In this document: positions 11,197-20,712 of the stretch, in pieces
Position numbering within the stretch: position 1 is the first letter of the stretch
How the letters are laid out: the number at the start of each line of letters is the position of its first letter
Source: Hyaloperonospora brassicae
Taxonomy: Eukaryota; Oomycota; Peronosporomycetes; Peronosporales; Peronosporaceae
DNA: 64,000 nucleotides
Direction: 5' to 3'
NCBI GenBank assembly: GCA_947650285.1
Contig: CANTFL010001283.1
Location: 62,001 to 126,000, forward strand
Notes under the pieces: generated by a model
Told to the model about the DNA's origin: nothing
The model's input: the letters and a program-made list of their open reading frames with translations, nothing else
The model's database searches: none
Translations under genes and position numbers: made by a program

Positions 11197-11877
11197 TTGT
11201 CGAAAATCCAGAATGATCAGGGCTATGCCCGGATGCTGTACGTGAAGTTGTATGTGGAAATCCACGGTGAAGTTTTCGAGTTACGTAACACTTCACTAGA
11301 TGTCGTTCAAGACATCAGCTCTCGTTTAAAGAGTGCTAAGATAAATAGCAACCACGGGAACCCTACTATCCCGGCCTCTAGGAGGCGTAAGGTTCCGTTG
11401 AGGAAACAATATCGGCGAAGGGTGGCAACTGTTGAGCGCCCAATGTCTAAGAAGTCACGAAGTGATAATAGTAATAATACAATATTTACACTTGTCAATG
11501 GATTGACTGGCAATGTTGATGACAATATTAGTCTTGAGACTCTTCCATCCTTGGATACTCTTTTTGAACTAGACGAAATGTCTGACGGCAAATTCAGCCA
11601 TACCTTGCAGGCGTGAGAATTATCCGAGTTAGTGGTCATTTGGACGGATAATGAGTTGAACTCATCCTCATTATTGGACGGGTCTATCCTTGAGGACACA
11701 AAGTCGGCATTGGATGTCCGTTGTGGATCTTCCATCCTTAAGGATACTCTTGATCCGTTCTATCCTTTGGTAAAGGAATTCAGGACGTGGTGTGTCAAAA
11801 CCCACCGTCCGTCTTACCTCCAGATAGAGGTGTACGTCATGAAATTGGCTTGGTTCCTGGAACTAAATACTGTGTGA
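11197..11877 (+). pseudogene. Element 3 protease-RT linker
   Basis: Two open stretches (11,197-11,616 and 11,632-11,877) rich in Ser, Asn, Asp and Leu, with a basic patch (PASRRRKVPLRKQYRRRV). The second ends in DPFYPLVKEFRTW, the usual lead-in to RT in this clade. There is no enzyme motif. A stop at about 11,614 and a frame change before RT break it. Confidence 0.5.
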
Positions 11878-11889
11878 CACGGCAGTGGC

Positions 11890-12640
11890 TTTTAATGAAA
11901 TAACAGTGTGACGTCATTGACGACTTCTTTCGTGCAAAGCACGCGGCAGGGGCGGTACGTGAGAGCAAATCTTCTCATTCCACACCGACGTTTAGTGTCA
12001 GAAAGCCCAAAGGGAAGTGGCGCATTATTCATGCTTATATTAAGCTTAATGCTGCCACCATCCCGTATCAGACACCAATACCTAAGATAGATGTTCTTTA
12101 GAACATCATGGTGGAATGTGAGATATACAGTGCGCTCGACTTAGTAGATGATTATAGCCAGCTGCTCATGCGAGAGTGCAATATTCCGCTGACAGCGGTC
12201 AAGACCCCTAGCGGTATGCTCTGGGAGTGGCTTGTTATGACGCAAGGGTTATCAAATTCCCCGGCTACATTCAATCGTCTTGTGACACAATTGTTCAGAC
12301 CTCACCGAGGTTATGCACAGACATACTTTGATGACATCTTTGTCCATAGTCGTGCTATGAACGGTCGGTCAGATGTGGACAGTCACATTGACCATTTACG
12401 AGCGGTGCTCGAGTGCATGCGCACGAATAAGTTGTAGGCCAACGCGTCTAAGTGCATCTTTAAAGCAGAAGAGATTCCATTTTTGGGGTGCTTTATTGGT
12501 AAGCGGGGCCTTAGAGCGGATCCCGCTTAGGTAAAAGCCGTAGTTGATTGGCCGGTTCCAAAGAACCAAAAGGAATCACGTAAGTGGCTTGGCCATGCCA
12601 ATTACTTGCACAAGTACAGTGATAATTACGCAGACATGTC
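11890..12640 (+). pseudogene. Element 3 reverse transcriptase
   Basis: Recognisable in shifted frames: a fingers segment from about 11,930, then open 12,108-12,437 with YSALDLVDDYSQLL, PSGMLWEWLVMTQGLSNSP and the active site YFDDIFVHS (YFDD at 12,324-12,335). TAG codons stand at 12,435 and near 12,527, followed by EEIPFLGCFIGKRGLRADP and the connection to RNase H. The catalytic residues are kept, but the stops kill it. Confidence 0.85.
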
Positions 12641-12670
12641 CCGGCCATTACCAATCTCCGTAAAAACGAT

Positions 12671-13327
12671 GTGGAATGGTGCTGGACTAGCACCGAGCAT
12701 GATGCTTTTCAAGCAGTAACGGAGAGTCTCCTTCATGCGCCAACCTTGGCTTTGCCTGATCCTGATCGATCTTTCAGTTTCGTCGGTGACGCATCCGACT
12801 TTGCCATAGGCAGTGCTCCGTTGCAGACAGATGTCGAGGGACGAGAACGCGTCATTGTGTTTGAGTCTCGGCAGCTGAAGGCTGTAGAAAAGAACTATCC
12901 TTTTCATGACAAAGAGCTACTTGCAATGAAGTATGCTCTCGTCAAGTTCAGAGTTCATCTTCCTGGCTCTAAGCCGTTTGTGATCTATACAGATAATGCG
13001 TCACTACGCACTGCGACCCAGTCGCCTCACCTCTCTCAGAGAATGGCTCGTTGGCTTTCCTTCTTTGCCGAGTACAACTTCGAGGTGAAGTATAAGCCGG
13101 GCAAGCAGAATGCTTTGGATGATGCGTTGTCACGCAGGCCTGACTATGAGCTTGATCATGTTACGACTCTGTTGTCGTCAGTCACTGACCTCAATCGTAC
13201 GGCATATGCCAAGGATGAACACATTGTAGCTCTGCTACGTGCTCTAAGGAGAGAGGAGTTTAAGCCTTCAGCCATAGAATTTTCGGCACGGTTACGTGCG
13301 AAATTACATCGATATTCTATCGATTAG
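12671..13327 (+). pseudogene. Element 3 RNase H
   Basis: Open for 218 codons. SFVGDASDFAIGSAPLQ carries the first Asp, VIVFESRQLKAVEKNYP and HDKELLAMKYAL the Glu, and VIYTDNASL the third acidic site (TDN where TDH is usual). ARWLSFFAEYNFEVKYKPGK and ALDDALSRRPDYE complete the domain. The frame ends with TAG at 13,325 and continues directly into integrase. Confidence 0.85.
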
Positions 13328-13333
13328 GGCCTG

Positions 13334-14062
13334 TTGTGCTATAGCACGGATGTGGAGGATATCCCTCCCATCGTTGTCCCTCATGATGAAGGGTTGAAGT
13401 ATCGGATCCTCTATGAGGCACATGATACTGCGTTGAGTGGTCATCTCGGTCTTGAAAAGACCTACGGCTCAGTTAGCCAATGCTACTGGTGGCTCAAACT
13501 ATACAAATGGATGAGCACATATGTGCGTACGTGTGAAACGTGTCAACGGGTGAAACCATCAACTCACGAGGCCGCGCAGCTGGATAGCTTGCCTATTCTT
13601 AAGGGGTGTTGGGAGTCCATCGGTATGGACTTCCTATTCGGTTTACCGAAAGATTCGTATGGAAATACGGGTATTGTGGTCTTTGTTGACCGTTTGAGCA
13701 AGATGGCTCATTTAGAGGCGGTGCCAGATACCATTGATGGTGAAGGTACGGCGACGCTGTTTATCGATGGAGTGTTTCTACAACACGGCTTGCCCTTGGC
13801 AAATGTCTCTGATAGAGATCCGCGCTTCACTGGGAGTTTTTGGAAACACATCTATAAGATGCTCGGCACCCGTTTGGACATGTCCACAGCGGATCATCCG
13901 CAGACTGATGGTCAAACCGAGCGAGTGAATCGAATCATCGGTGACATCTTGCGCAGTGTTTGCGCTGAAACGCCAAAGCGTTGGATTTCGATGCTCCATG
14001 TTGCTGTGTTTGCGTTGAATAACGCCGTGCATGCCTCCACCGGCTACACACCATTAGTGTAA
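13334..14062 (+). pseudogene. Element 3 integrase with complete HHCC and DDE residues
   Basis: 242 open codons right after TAG 13,325-13,327; it has no ATG of its own because it is part of Pol. The zinc finger is AHDTALSGHLGLEKTYG then CETCQRVKP. The catalytic residues are all present: Asp in GMDFLFGLPKD, Asp in NVSDRDPRFTG, Glu in GQTERVNR. The frame stops at 14,060-14,062 just after HASTGYTPLV. Of the integrases here, this is the only one with all three catalytic positions intact in one open frame. Confidence 0.88.
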
Positions 14063-14205
14063 ATGGTCTCACACACCCTCGCGTTCCGTTACGCTACCAC
14101 TGCGTGGTTCAGGACTTGGTGGGGGAGGAGTTGCCGATCGGCTTGCTAATATCAGCCCTGCTACAGTTCACAAACAGGTAAGCGAATTTCTCGCAACGCG
14201 ACTGA

Positions 14206-14560
14206 ATGTCTTACGACATATGCGTGACGCACTGGCTGATAGCCAAGACAAGCAGAAGGAATAAGCTGATACTAAAGGCCGAGGTTGTATTGAACTTTAT
14301 GAGGTCGGAGACCGACCACCTTCGACGCTGCTCGATGAGCAAGGGAACCGCCGGTTCCATGTGGAGCGACTCCTATAACGACGTCGTCGTCAGGGTCAAT
14401 TCCTGTATTTGGTGAAGTGGCGAGGGTACCCGGAGTCGGAGAACTCGTGGGAGTTTGAAACACCCCTTCGGCAGGATTGCCCATGCGCCGTTGATGTTTT
14501 TGAAAATCGTGGCAGGGGTCATCTCTCGACCGAGGGCTCTTCTCACCAATAGTGGTGGAG
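14206..14560 (+). pseudogene. Element 3 chromodomain, joined by an internal deletion
   Basis: RHMRDALADSQDKQKE and IELYEVGDR run straight into PPSTLLDEQGNRRFHVERLL, and then, in shifted frame, QFLYLVKWRGYPESENSWEF and CAVDVFENRGRGH. KWRGYPESENSWE is a clear chromodomain. The GPY/F region expected between YEVGD and LLDEQGN is missing, so an internal deletion has joined them at about 14,310. Confidence 0.75.
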
Positions 14561-15371
14561 GCAGGTGGGTAGTTGGGTACCGCTTGACCAACACCCACAT
14601 CAATCGGCATAGCCGGACCATAACGCGTACTTATACGCAACTGGTCTCTAGCCTTAAGCTTGGCGTAATCATGCCGAAGCTTTCGTTCTAGACGAACATC
14701 TGCCACATCGGCACTTTCTCTGAGAGCTAACACGCTGCTGACGTGTCGTTTCCGATGCACCCAGCGAACAAAAGCGTTGTCTTCTTCCTCCTGAGATTCT
14801 CCTGCGAATAAGAGGATGGGTATACCCTCCATCGGTGGAGCCGGTGCACCCGTGCTTGCGTGTCAAGTCGCAACTTGAATTGACTTTTAGTCGTCAAGTA
14901 AGGTTGCACGTACCTCTCACAAAGTGCCTGTCGACTCGCCACCTCATCAGAAGATGTTGGCTCAGCGTCAATGGCCTAAGTTGCCTAAGAACGACCTGTC
15001 GTTTGGCGTATACGCTCTTCCACATTAAGTGGTGTGAACAGATAGCCACGACGACCCTCAAAGGTTCCAGCAAGCCGCATATGGCGCTGAGCGCTCTCCT
15101 CTGGTTGGATAGGCAACTCTTGTTTCTCATCGAGCGGATTAGTAATGATGGCATCGCCCACAAGAAGTGTTTGATGCGGCGCCGACGGCGCGTTGGCTTC
15201 GCCACGCTTGGCAAATGGGTTTGTTGCAATATGAGGCGCAGCCTCTTGCACTGGTGAGTCGGACATTGTCCTCTATTCACCATGGATATCGGTATCGCTA
15301 CTATAATCCGCCTCCACATCGATGCCGAGGTAAGACGAGAGAGTCGAGGACTCATGGGTTGGGGATGCCAT
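14550..15371 (-). pseudogene. Element 3 antisense ORF (unknown protein)
   Basis: On the strand opposite gag-pol, an ATG at 15,371-15,369 (context ACCATGG) opens a frame with a long series of codons down to about 14,830. It is broken only by three TAGs (15,275, 14,987 and about 14,978). It then continues with a frameshift as GIPILLFAGESQEEEDNAF and RWVHRKRHVSSVLALRESAD. The start is acidic (LSSYLGIDVEADYSSDTD), the middle and end rich in Arg, Gln and Leu. No known family is recognised. Position and orientation match the antisense ORFs of elements 4 and 5: the ATG is 108 nt from the inner edge of the 3' LTR. Confidence 0.65.
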
Positions 15372-15478
15372 GGTGTTTTGTGTTTTTCCAACCGCATGGT
15401 TGAAACGCACACACACCGTCTTCTTCGAGAAAAGAATTCGACTGACGTGTTGTGGAAACGTCAGTCTGGTGGGGAGTG

Positions 15479-15648
15479 TGTAACGGGGTTACACGTCGAC
15501 TGGTAGTCGACAATAGCTGTGGTACACATAAGGGATGGGATCCCTTTTAAAGTAATATTATAGTACAAGTATCAATTGTTGAAGACAGATGTCTGTCAAC
15601 CATTGATTACGCGATCGTTTGAGAGGTTCATTTAGGACATTAGCGAGT
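15479..15648 (+). repeat. Element 3 3' LTR, truncated
   Basis: TGTAACGGGGTTACACGTCGAC onward matches the first 170 or so bases of the 5' LTR (8,391), ending at TTAGGACATTAGCGAGT. The remaining roughly 380 bp are absent. A purine-rich tract (15,468-15,478) precedes it. Confidence 0.8.
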
Positions 15649-15950
15649 TGTAATTGGCCACCCCGTTACATAAGTAGTTTCGATTAAGTTTACATATAAG
15701 TAGTGATGTCACTTCTGAAGTAGCGAAAGTAGAACGTCGTATCTTTTAGCTGGTTTAATGGGCAAAGCACTATTATTAGCCAGTAAGATATAGGCACGTA
15801 GATTGAGTGGTTCCAATGAGTCCAAGGGAACCATTCGTACTTAGGATGATCAAAAAGACAAAAAATTTAACCGAGTTGATATTACTAAACATCAAAGACT
15901 TATGTTTTGAGCTTCCCCAAAGCAATAGTGTAAGTTAAGCAACAAATTAT
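15649..15950 (+). repeat. LTR copy C of the 300-bp family, directly abutting element 4
   Basis: TGTAATTGGCCACCCC start. It closely matches copy B over about 290 bp, to AATAGTGTAAGTTAAGCAAC. Its last 25 or so bases are replaced by the element 4 LTR, so element 4 inserted at, or recombined into, its end. Confidence 0.8.
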
Positions 15951-16343
15951 TGTAACGGGGCAGCCCGTTACATGTAATTGTCACTTTAAAAAAACAATGA
16001 CAATAAAGAATATTATGTTGAATATTCTTTGAACAATATTACCAAAGTGGTGATATTGAAGGGTCGACCAAAGAGTCTGCTCATTGGTTGATATCTTGAT
16101 GATATCAACCCACCAATCGCCGCAAGACGCGCGCAATGAGTGGTGACGAGACGTCACCATACACTCAGTTATATTAGTATAATTAAGTTAAGTCAAACAG
16201 AGAGACAGTGGTTAAAGACTTAATTATATTAATATAGCAGTTCTACTTTTACTTTACCTACGCTTCCTCGTTTGCCTCGTGTACGTCTGTCGGGCGCACC
16301 GAAACCCTTGCGTTAAGTTCACGCAAGGGTGTGCCCCATTACA
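15951..16343 (+). repeat. Element 4 5' LTR (393 bp)
   Basis: TGTAACGGGG to CCCCATTACA. It contains perfect stem-loops at 15,951/15,964 (9-bp arms), 16,086/16,101 (10 bp) and 16,304/16,321 (10 bp). AATAAAG near 16,011 could be a polyadenylation signal. It is followed two bases later by TGGTAGCAC. Confidence 0.92.
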
Positions 16344-16345
16344 CC

Positions 16346-16361
16346 TGGTAGCACTTTGTAG
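16346..16361 (+). other. Element 4 tRNA primer-binding site
   Basis: TGGTAGCACTTTGTAG starts two bases after the 5' LTR. It is the same first nine bases as in element 3, and a one-base variant (TGCTAGCACTTTGTAG) follows the decayed LTR at 41,957. Confidence 0.78.
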
Positions 16362-16387
16362 TCCTTCCAAGGACTGCAATATCCAAC

Positions 16388-17542
16388 ATGAACATGTTGG
16401 ACGATGAAGAGACCTTTCGCGCCACGCGTGAAGAGTTTACCCATTTGAGTGACATCGAATGGAATGCGGTAGAACGAATGAGTTCTACCGTAGGCAAGTT
16501 CGCCACTAGCGCCATGTTGGAGTCTCTAGACAGAGACCAACAACATGCCGCTATCGCCGAGTTCATTCAACCTGAACTTGTCACCGAAAGGGAGAAAGTA
16601 GCCTTGCTTCACCAGCAAGGCTCTCAGCAGGCCGAGCAGTGGAGAGAAATCGGAACTCAACAGACAGAGCTTTTGAGACAGAAGCAATTCCATGCTGCTG
16701 TGGGCGGGACGGCGCATGCGCGTCGTCCCGAAGTGATGAAAGTCGACATCTCCAAGTACAGTGGAGTCTTAGAAGACTCCCTGTTACTGTGGTTTGTCGT
16801 ACTAGACAGAGCCTTAAGGGGTCGTCGCGTCGAAGATGAGCAAATGAAACTCACATTTGCTCAGACCCACTTGGCAGGGCGTGCCAAAACTTGGTCCCTG
16901 GGGCTCGAGAGTAGCGACTCACATGTGTTTGGGTCGCTAGATGACTTCAAGTCCCGGCTCAGACAAACGTTTGAGCCGCCACGTGCTGAGTTCAGGGCTC
17001 GTTCAGAGCTCCTGAAGCTCAAGCAGGGGAAGCGTGATGTGCACGCTTGCGCACAACATACACGACTCCTTGCGAGTAGTATAACTGCCAACCCAGTACA
17101 TGAACACACGTTGATTACGGTGTTCATGCAAGGGCTCGCACAAGGGCCCGTCAGGAGCCACCTGTTCCGCCTTGAGCTGAATACGCTTGAAGAAGCGATA
17201 TCAGCCGCGGAACAGGAAGACTTTAGCATGAGACAGGATCATACTAGCTCAAACTCTTACCGTCCACCAAGACGACAAGAGATCGGAGGTCAAGAACCAA
17301 TGGACCTCTGCTATGTCGAGAGCGAGAGACCTCGCTTTTCAAACAACAAGCGATTGCAAAAGTGCAATCGTTATCAGAAGTTAGGGCACTACGCATACGA
17401 GTGCAGTTCTCCACGCCCAGTACCAAACAGTACTGAGCGAAATGGACGGCCATTCGCCAAGAAGGGCAATGGGCGTGAGTCCAGCGCTGTTGCGAAGCCG
17501 CAACAGCGAGACGGACCATCAAAAAATGGTCGTGGTCAGTAG
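16388..17542 (+). CDS. Element 4 Gag polyprotein
   Basis: An intact 384-codon ORF starting at ATG 16,388 (MNMLDDEETFRATREEF). The retrotransposon gag core is around residues 130-270 (LLWFVVLDRALRGRRVEDEQ, LAGRAKTWSL, FEPPRAEFRARSELLKLKQG, FMQGLAQGPVRSHLFRLEL). A single zinc knuckle follows near residue 333, CNRYQKLGHYAYEC. The second Cys of the CCHC is Tyr, so zinc binding may be weak. It packages element RNA into particles in the cytoplasm. The start codon lies in a perfect 9-bp stem-loop (16,382-16,401) and the stop codon in another (17,537-17,560). Pol is in a different frame. Confidence 0.9.
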   Translation: MNMLDDEETFRATREEFTHLSDIEWNAVERMSSTVGKFATSAMLESLDRDQQHAAIAEFIQPELVTEREKVALLHQQGSQQAEQWREIGTQQTELLRQKQFHAAVGGTAHARRPEVMKVDISKYSGVLEDSLLLWFVVLDRALRGRRVEDEQMKLTFAQTHLAGRAKTWSLGLESSDSHVFGSLDDFKSRLRQTFEPPRAEFRARSELLKLKQGKRDVHACAQHTRLLASSITANPVHEHTLITVFMQGLAQGPVRSHLFRLELNTLEEAISAAEQEDFSMRQDHTSSNSYRPPRRQEIGGQEPMDLCYVESERPRFSNNKRLQKCNRYQKLGHYAYECSSPRPVPNSTERNGRPFAKKGNGRESSAVAKPQQRDGPSKNGRGQ

Positions 17543-17622
17543 GGGCGGAGCGCCCTACTGATCCAGCAACCTCAAGAGAATTTGCAAATCTCTTGACGAA
17601 AGTTGCTCCAGATACACAATAA

Positions 17623-18210
17623 TTGTATGTCTCTGCACCTGGTGATGACGTTTCGCTCATCACCTTGAAGTTGGAAGCGACAAATGAATTGTCGCTTCGT
17701 GCCCAAGTAGACTGTGGGGCGTCGAACAACTTTGTTCGTCGCCAGTCACTAGAGGGTCGTAGGCTCAAGTTCGTTGAGCGCGACATTCCCCTCACAAGGA
17801 TGACGGTGCGCCTTGCAACAGGCACATCGATTACCGTTGAGAAACGTGTAGTAGGAATCCACTACACGTTGGAGGGCGAACAGTACGATGATGACTTCAT
17901 CGTACTGGATCTGTATGACAAATTTGATGTCATCCTGGGATTACCTTGGCTCAGAAAGTACGAGCCAAGGGTGAGTTGGCAGCATCGATCCGTGAAGATG
18001 CCTGCCGCTTGTTCATCAGATGGCCATCTGATGAACATCTTGGAGCGTCCACAAGCGTGTGGATGTACTGCGAGTGAGTGCGATGGCCTCACTTGCGGTT
18101 TGGTCGTTAGCACGACTGCACAAGATCACATTGTAGTTGATCACTACACTGTGGAGCAAGCTCCCTGCGGCTGGACAGAAGTACAGGCGGCGCCGAAGGT
18201 CCACTACTAG
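17623..18210 (+). CDS. Element 4 protease region of Pol
   Basis: 195 codons in pol frame with no ATG: the frame opens just after TAA 17,620-17,622. The active-site loop is VDCGASNNFVRR (Asp-Cys-Gly at 17,710-17,718, where Asp-Ser-Gly or Asp-Thr-Gly is usual). LYDKFDVILGLPWLRKYEPR is the C-terminal strand region. A TAG (18,208) ends it, and the same frame reopens at once into RT. It would cleave Gag and Pol. A 28-bp perfect palindrome (18,010-18,037) lies within it. How this region is translated without an ATG is not clear. Confidence 0.82.
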   Translation: MYVSAPGDDVSLITLKLEATNELSLRAQVDCGASNNFVRRQSLEGRRLKFVERDIPLTRMTVRLATGTSITVEKRVVGIHYTLEGEQYDDDFIVLDLYDKFDVILGLPWLRKYEPRVSWQHRSVKMPAACSSDGHLMNILERPQACGCTASECDGLTCGLVVSTTAQDHIVVDHYTVEQAPCGWTEVQAAPKVHY

Positions 18211-20700
18211 AATAAGTCAAGTGGACCGGGACATGGATGCAGGCAGAATCTTAGACAAAAGAAACATGTTGCCTTCAAGGGGCAACATGGACATCCTAGG
18301 TCGACTGGAGAGTTGACCGTAGAGGATCGGTGCCTGACTGTGGTTGCACAGCCACAGTCGGAAGACGTCGAGGGAATAAGTCCCCACGTACTTGAGGAAG
18401 GAATTCCTCAAGAGTCACTTGCTGAGGGATCAGGCCCTCATCAACCTGTGAAAGAAAGTTCCCAGGAAGAATCCGGGACGTTGAACGTCTTGGTTAATGA
18501 CGGATCAAGCGTAGGCGCTTATACGCTTGATCTGATTGTGCCTCCGAAGTTAACTTCGGAGATAACTCAGTTGACAACGCTAGAACCGAAACGGTTCTTG
18601 CGTGATCTGCGCAGTGGCAAAGTCAAGCAGATCTACATACTCGTCACAGAGGATGAGTATGCGACCGACATTCGGTCGGCAACGATATCTGCCGAGAACG
18701 AACGGGTTCTCAGCAGCTCATCGATGGACGAAAGTGTCCTCAATGAGAAGACTCGGATCGAGCGATACACGTCTCAATCCTGGAAGTCGCTTCAGGAAAA
18801 TCCTTTGTATAAGGATTTGATCGAATTCAAGGACATGTTCCCTGAATCCGTACATTGCGAGTTGCCTAAATATAAAGGCGCTCGGCACGAGATCGAGCTC
18901 AGACCGGGCTCGAAATATTGTGTCATGAAGCAGTGGCCACTTCCTCGTGAACAAGTACTAGCGATCGACAAGTTCTTTGCCGATCGCTTAGCAGCAGGCC
19001 ATATGAGGGAATCAACATCCCCTCACAGCTCTCCGACCTTCTGTGTGCGAAAGGCCACAGGAGGGTGGCGGATAGTGCACGCATTCAACAAATTGAATGC
19101 TGCAACGGTACCGGCTCAGACGCCGATACCGAGGAAGGACGTAATCATAGATTGTATGGCAAAGAGTACCATCTTTTCGTCCATGAATCTGATGAATGGG
19201 TTCTATCAGATCCTCATGCGTAAACGGGACATCCCGTTTACGGCAGTGAGTACACCCAGCGGTATGCTGTGGGAGTGGCTAGTGATGCCACATGGGCTGA
19301 GCAATGCCCCTGCTACTTTCAACACATGTGTTACGAATCTGTTGAGACCTGTGCGAGACTTCGCACCTAGTTACTTCGACGATGTGTTCGTCCATAGCCG
19401 GGCTATAGACGGAAAGGCGGACGTTGAAGTTCACAAAACTCACGTTCGTCGGGTTCTTCAACTTATGCGCAAGCATAAGTTGTACGCCAACCTCAAGAAG
19501 TGTATATTCGAGGCTAGCGAAATACCACTTCTTGGGTGCATCGTGGGTAAACACGGCGTACGCCCTGATCCCGAAAAGATCAAGTCGATCACCGACTGGC
19601 CAGTGCCAGTCGATGTCAAGGGACCAAGGAAGTGTCTTGGGCTAGCGGCGTACTTGCACAAGTACTCGCGCAACTACGACGAGATGACGGTACGTCTTTC
19701 TTCTTTACGAAAGAAAAATGTCAAGTGGTCATGGAACGCTGACTGTCAGCGTTCCTTTGAGGGTATCAAGCAAAGCTTGATGCAGTCGCCGATATTGGCG
19801 ATTGCAGATCAGGACAGACCATTTCATGTGGTCTGTGACGCCAGCGATTTTGCAATCGGCTGTGCGTTAATGCAGTTTGACGCAGATGGCGCGGAGCGCG
19901 TCATCTGTTATCAGTCGCGTCAGCTGCAAGCAGCTGAGCGCAATTACCCAGTGCATGACAAGGAACTCCTTGCCCTGAAATATGCACTGGCTAAGTTCCT
20001 GGTCTATCTCTTGGGAGATAGACCGTTAATCGTGTATACCGACCATGCGTCATTACGCACGGCCGTAAACAGCCCACACCTCTCACAGAGAATGGCGAGG
20101 TGGCTGTCTTTCTTCGCGGAGTACAACTTCTCCGTGGAGTATAAACCAGGACGGCTCAATGTCGTCGCTGATACGCTTTCGCGCCGGCCCGATTTCGAGC
20201 CGGACGCACAATCCAACAGTGAGGATAAGCCCACTGTTGCGACACTGACAGTCAGTGTTCCGTCGTCAAGTTTACTTGACGGCATACGAAAGGCATACGC
20301 AGAAGATGAGGATCTTCTGCGATTGATGGATCATCTGGTGAATCTATCCAGTAAATCCATGAGGGATTTACCGGCTTTGTACCGATCCTTATCGGATCGG
20401 TATAGTACACGCAGCAGATTGCTGTACTATACAGCTGTTGCCGACGACACGCCTCGTGTCGTCGTACCCGCTCATCATGATTTGCGTTTACGCATCATGT
20501 ATGAGTGTCACGATGCCCCAACAGGCGGCCATCGTGGTAGAGAAAAGGCTTACCTCACGGTAAGTAGTGACTTTTACTGGCCCCGCCAGTATCAGTTTGT
20601 ACGCAAGTACATACGTGCTTGCGAGGTTTGTCAACGGGTGAAGCCTAGTCCTTCATCCCGTGCGCCATTGCAGCCTCTGCCTGTTCCGACAGAGTGCTAG
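18211..20700 (+). CDS. Element 4 reverse transcriptase, RNase H and integrase N-terminus
   Basis: Open from just after TAG 18,208 to TAG 20,698, about 829 codons. An acidic linker comes first. RT follows (PSGMLWEWLVMPHGLSNAPA, active site YFDD at 19,372-19,383, then LLGCIVGKHGVRPDPEKI). RNase H has VVCDASDFAIGCALM, VHDKELLALKYALAK and VYTDHASL, the standard acidic residues. The integrase zinc finger is HDAPTGGHRGREKAY then CEVCQRVKPS. All RT and RNase H catalytic residues are present. The stop falls between zinc finger and DDE core, so full Pol cannot be made without readthrough. Confidence 0.88.
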   Translation, partial: NKSSGPGHGCRQNLRQKKHVAFKGQHGHPRSTGELTVEDRCLTVVAQPQSEDVEGISPHVLEEGIPQESLAEGSGPHQPVKESSQEESGTLNVLVNDGSSVGAYTLDLIVPPKLTSEITQLTTLEPKRFLRDLRSGKVKQIYILVTEDEYATDIRSATISAENERVLSSSSMDESVLNEKTRIERYTSQSWKSLQENPLYKDLIEFKDMFPESVHCELPKYKGARHEIELRPGSKYCVMKQWPLPREQVLAIDKFFADRLAAGHMRESTSPHSSPTFCVRKATGGWRIVHAFNKLNAATVPAQTPIPRKDVIIDCMAKSTIFSSMNLMNGFYQILMRKRDIPFTAVSTPSGMLWEWLVMPHGLSNAPATFNTCVTNLLRPVRDFAPSYFDDVFVHSRAIDGKADVEVHKTHVRRVLQLMRKHKLYANLKKCIFEASEIPLLGCIVGKHGVRPDPEKIKSITDWPVPVDVKGPRKCLGLAAYLHKYSRNYDEMTVRLSSLRKKNVKWSWNADCQRSFEGIKQSLMQSPILAIADQDRPFHVVCDASDFAIGCALMQFDADGAERVICYQSRQLQAAERNYPVHDKELLALKYALAKFLVYLLGDRPLIVYTDHASLRTAVNSPHLSQRMARWLSFFAEYNFSVEYKPGRLNVVADTLSRRPDFEPDAQSNSEDKPTVATLTVSVPSSSLLDGIRKAYAEDEDLLRLMDHLVNLSSKSMRDLPALYRSLSDRYSTRSRLLYYTAVADDTPRVVVPAHHDLRLRIMYECHDAPTGGHRGREKAYLTVSSDFYWPRQYQFVRKYIRACEVCQRVKPSPSSRAPLQPLPVPTEC

Positions 20701-20712
20701 CAGTCTGTTTCA

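Larger units (their letters stand above)
8391..15648 (+). mobile_element. Element 3: Ty3/gypsy chromovirus-like element, defective
   Basis: 5' LTR 8,391-8,940, primer site at 8,943, then gag, protease, RT, RNase H, integrase and chromodomain on the plus strand, a minus-strand antisense ORF, a purine-rich tract (15,468-15,478) and a 3' LTR cut short at 15,648. The protease is split by a solo LTR (10,215-10,530) and there are several stops. The 3' LTR stops where another LTR begins (15,649), so the right end was lost by a rearrangement or a nested insertion. Confidence 0.88.

Noticed and set aside
17244..17825. 193-codon minus-strand open frame opposite gag and protease of element 4
   Set aside because: It mirrors the gag-protease reading frames, spans their junction and has no motif; a shadow of the sense genes.
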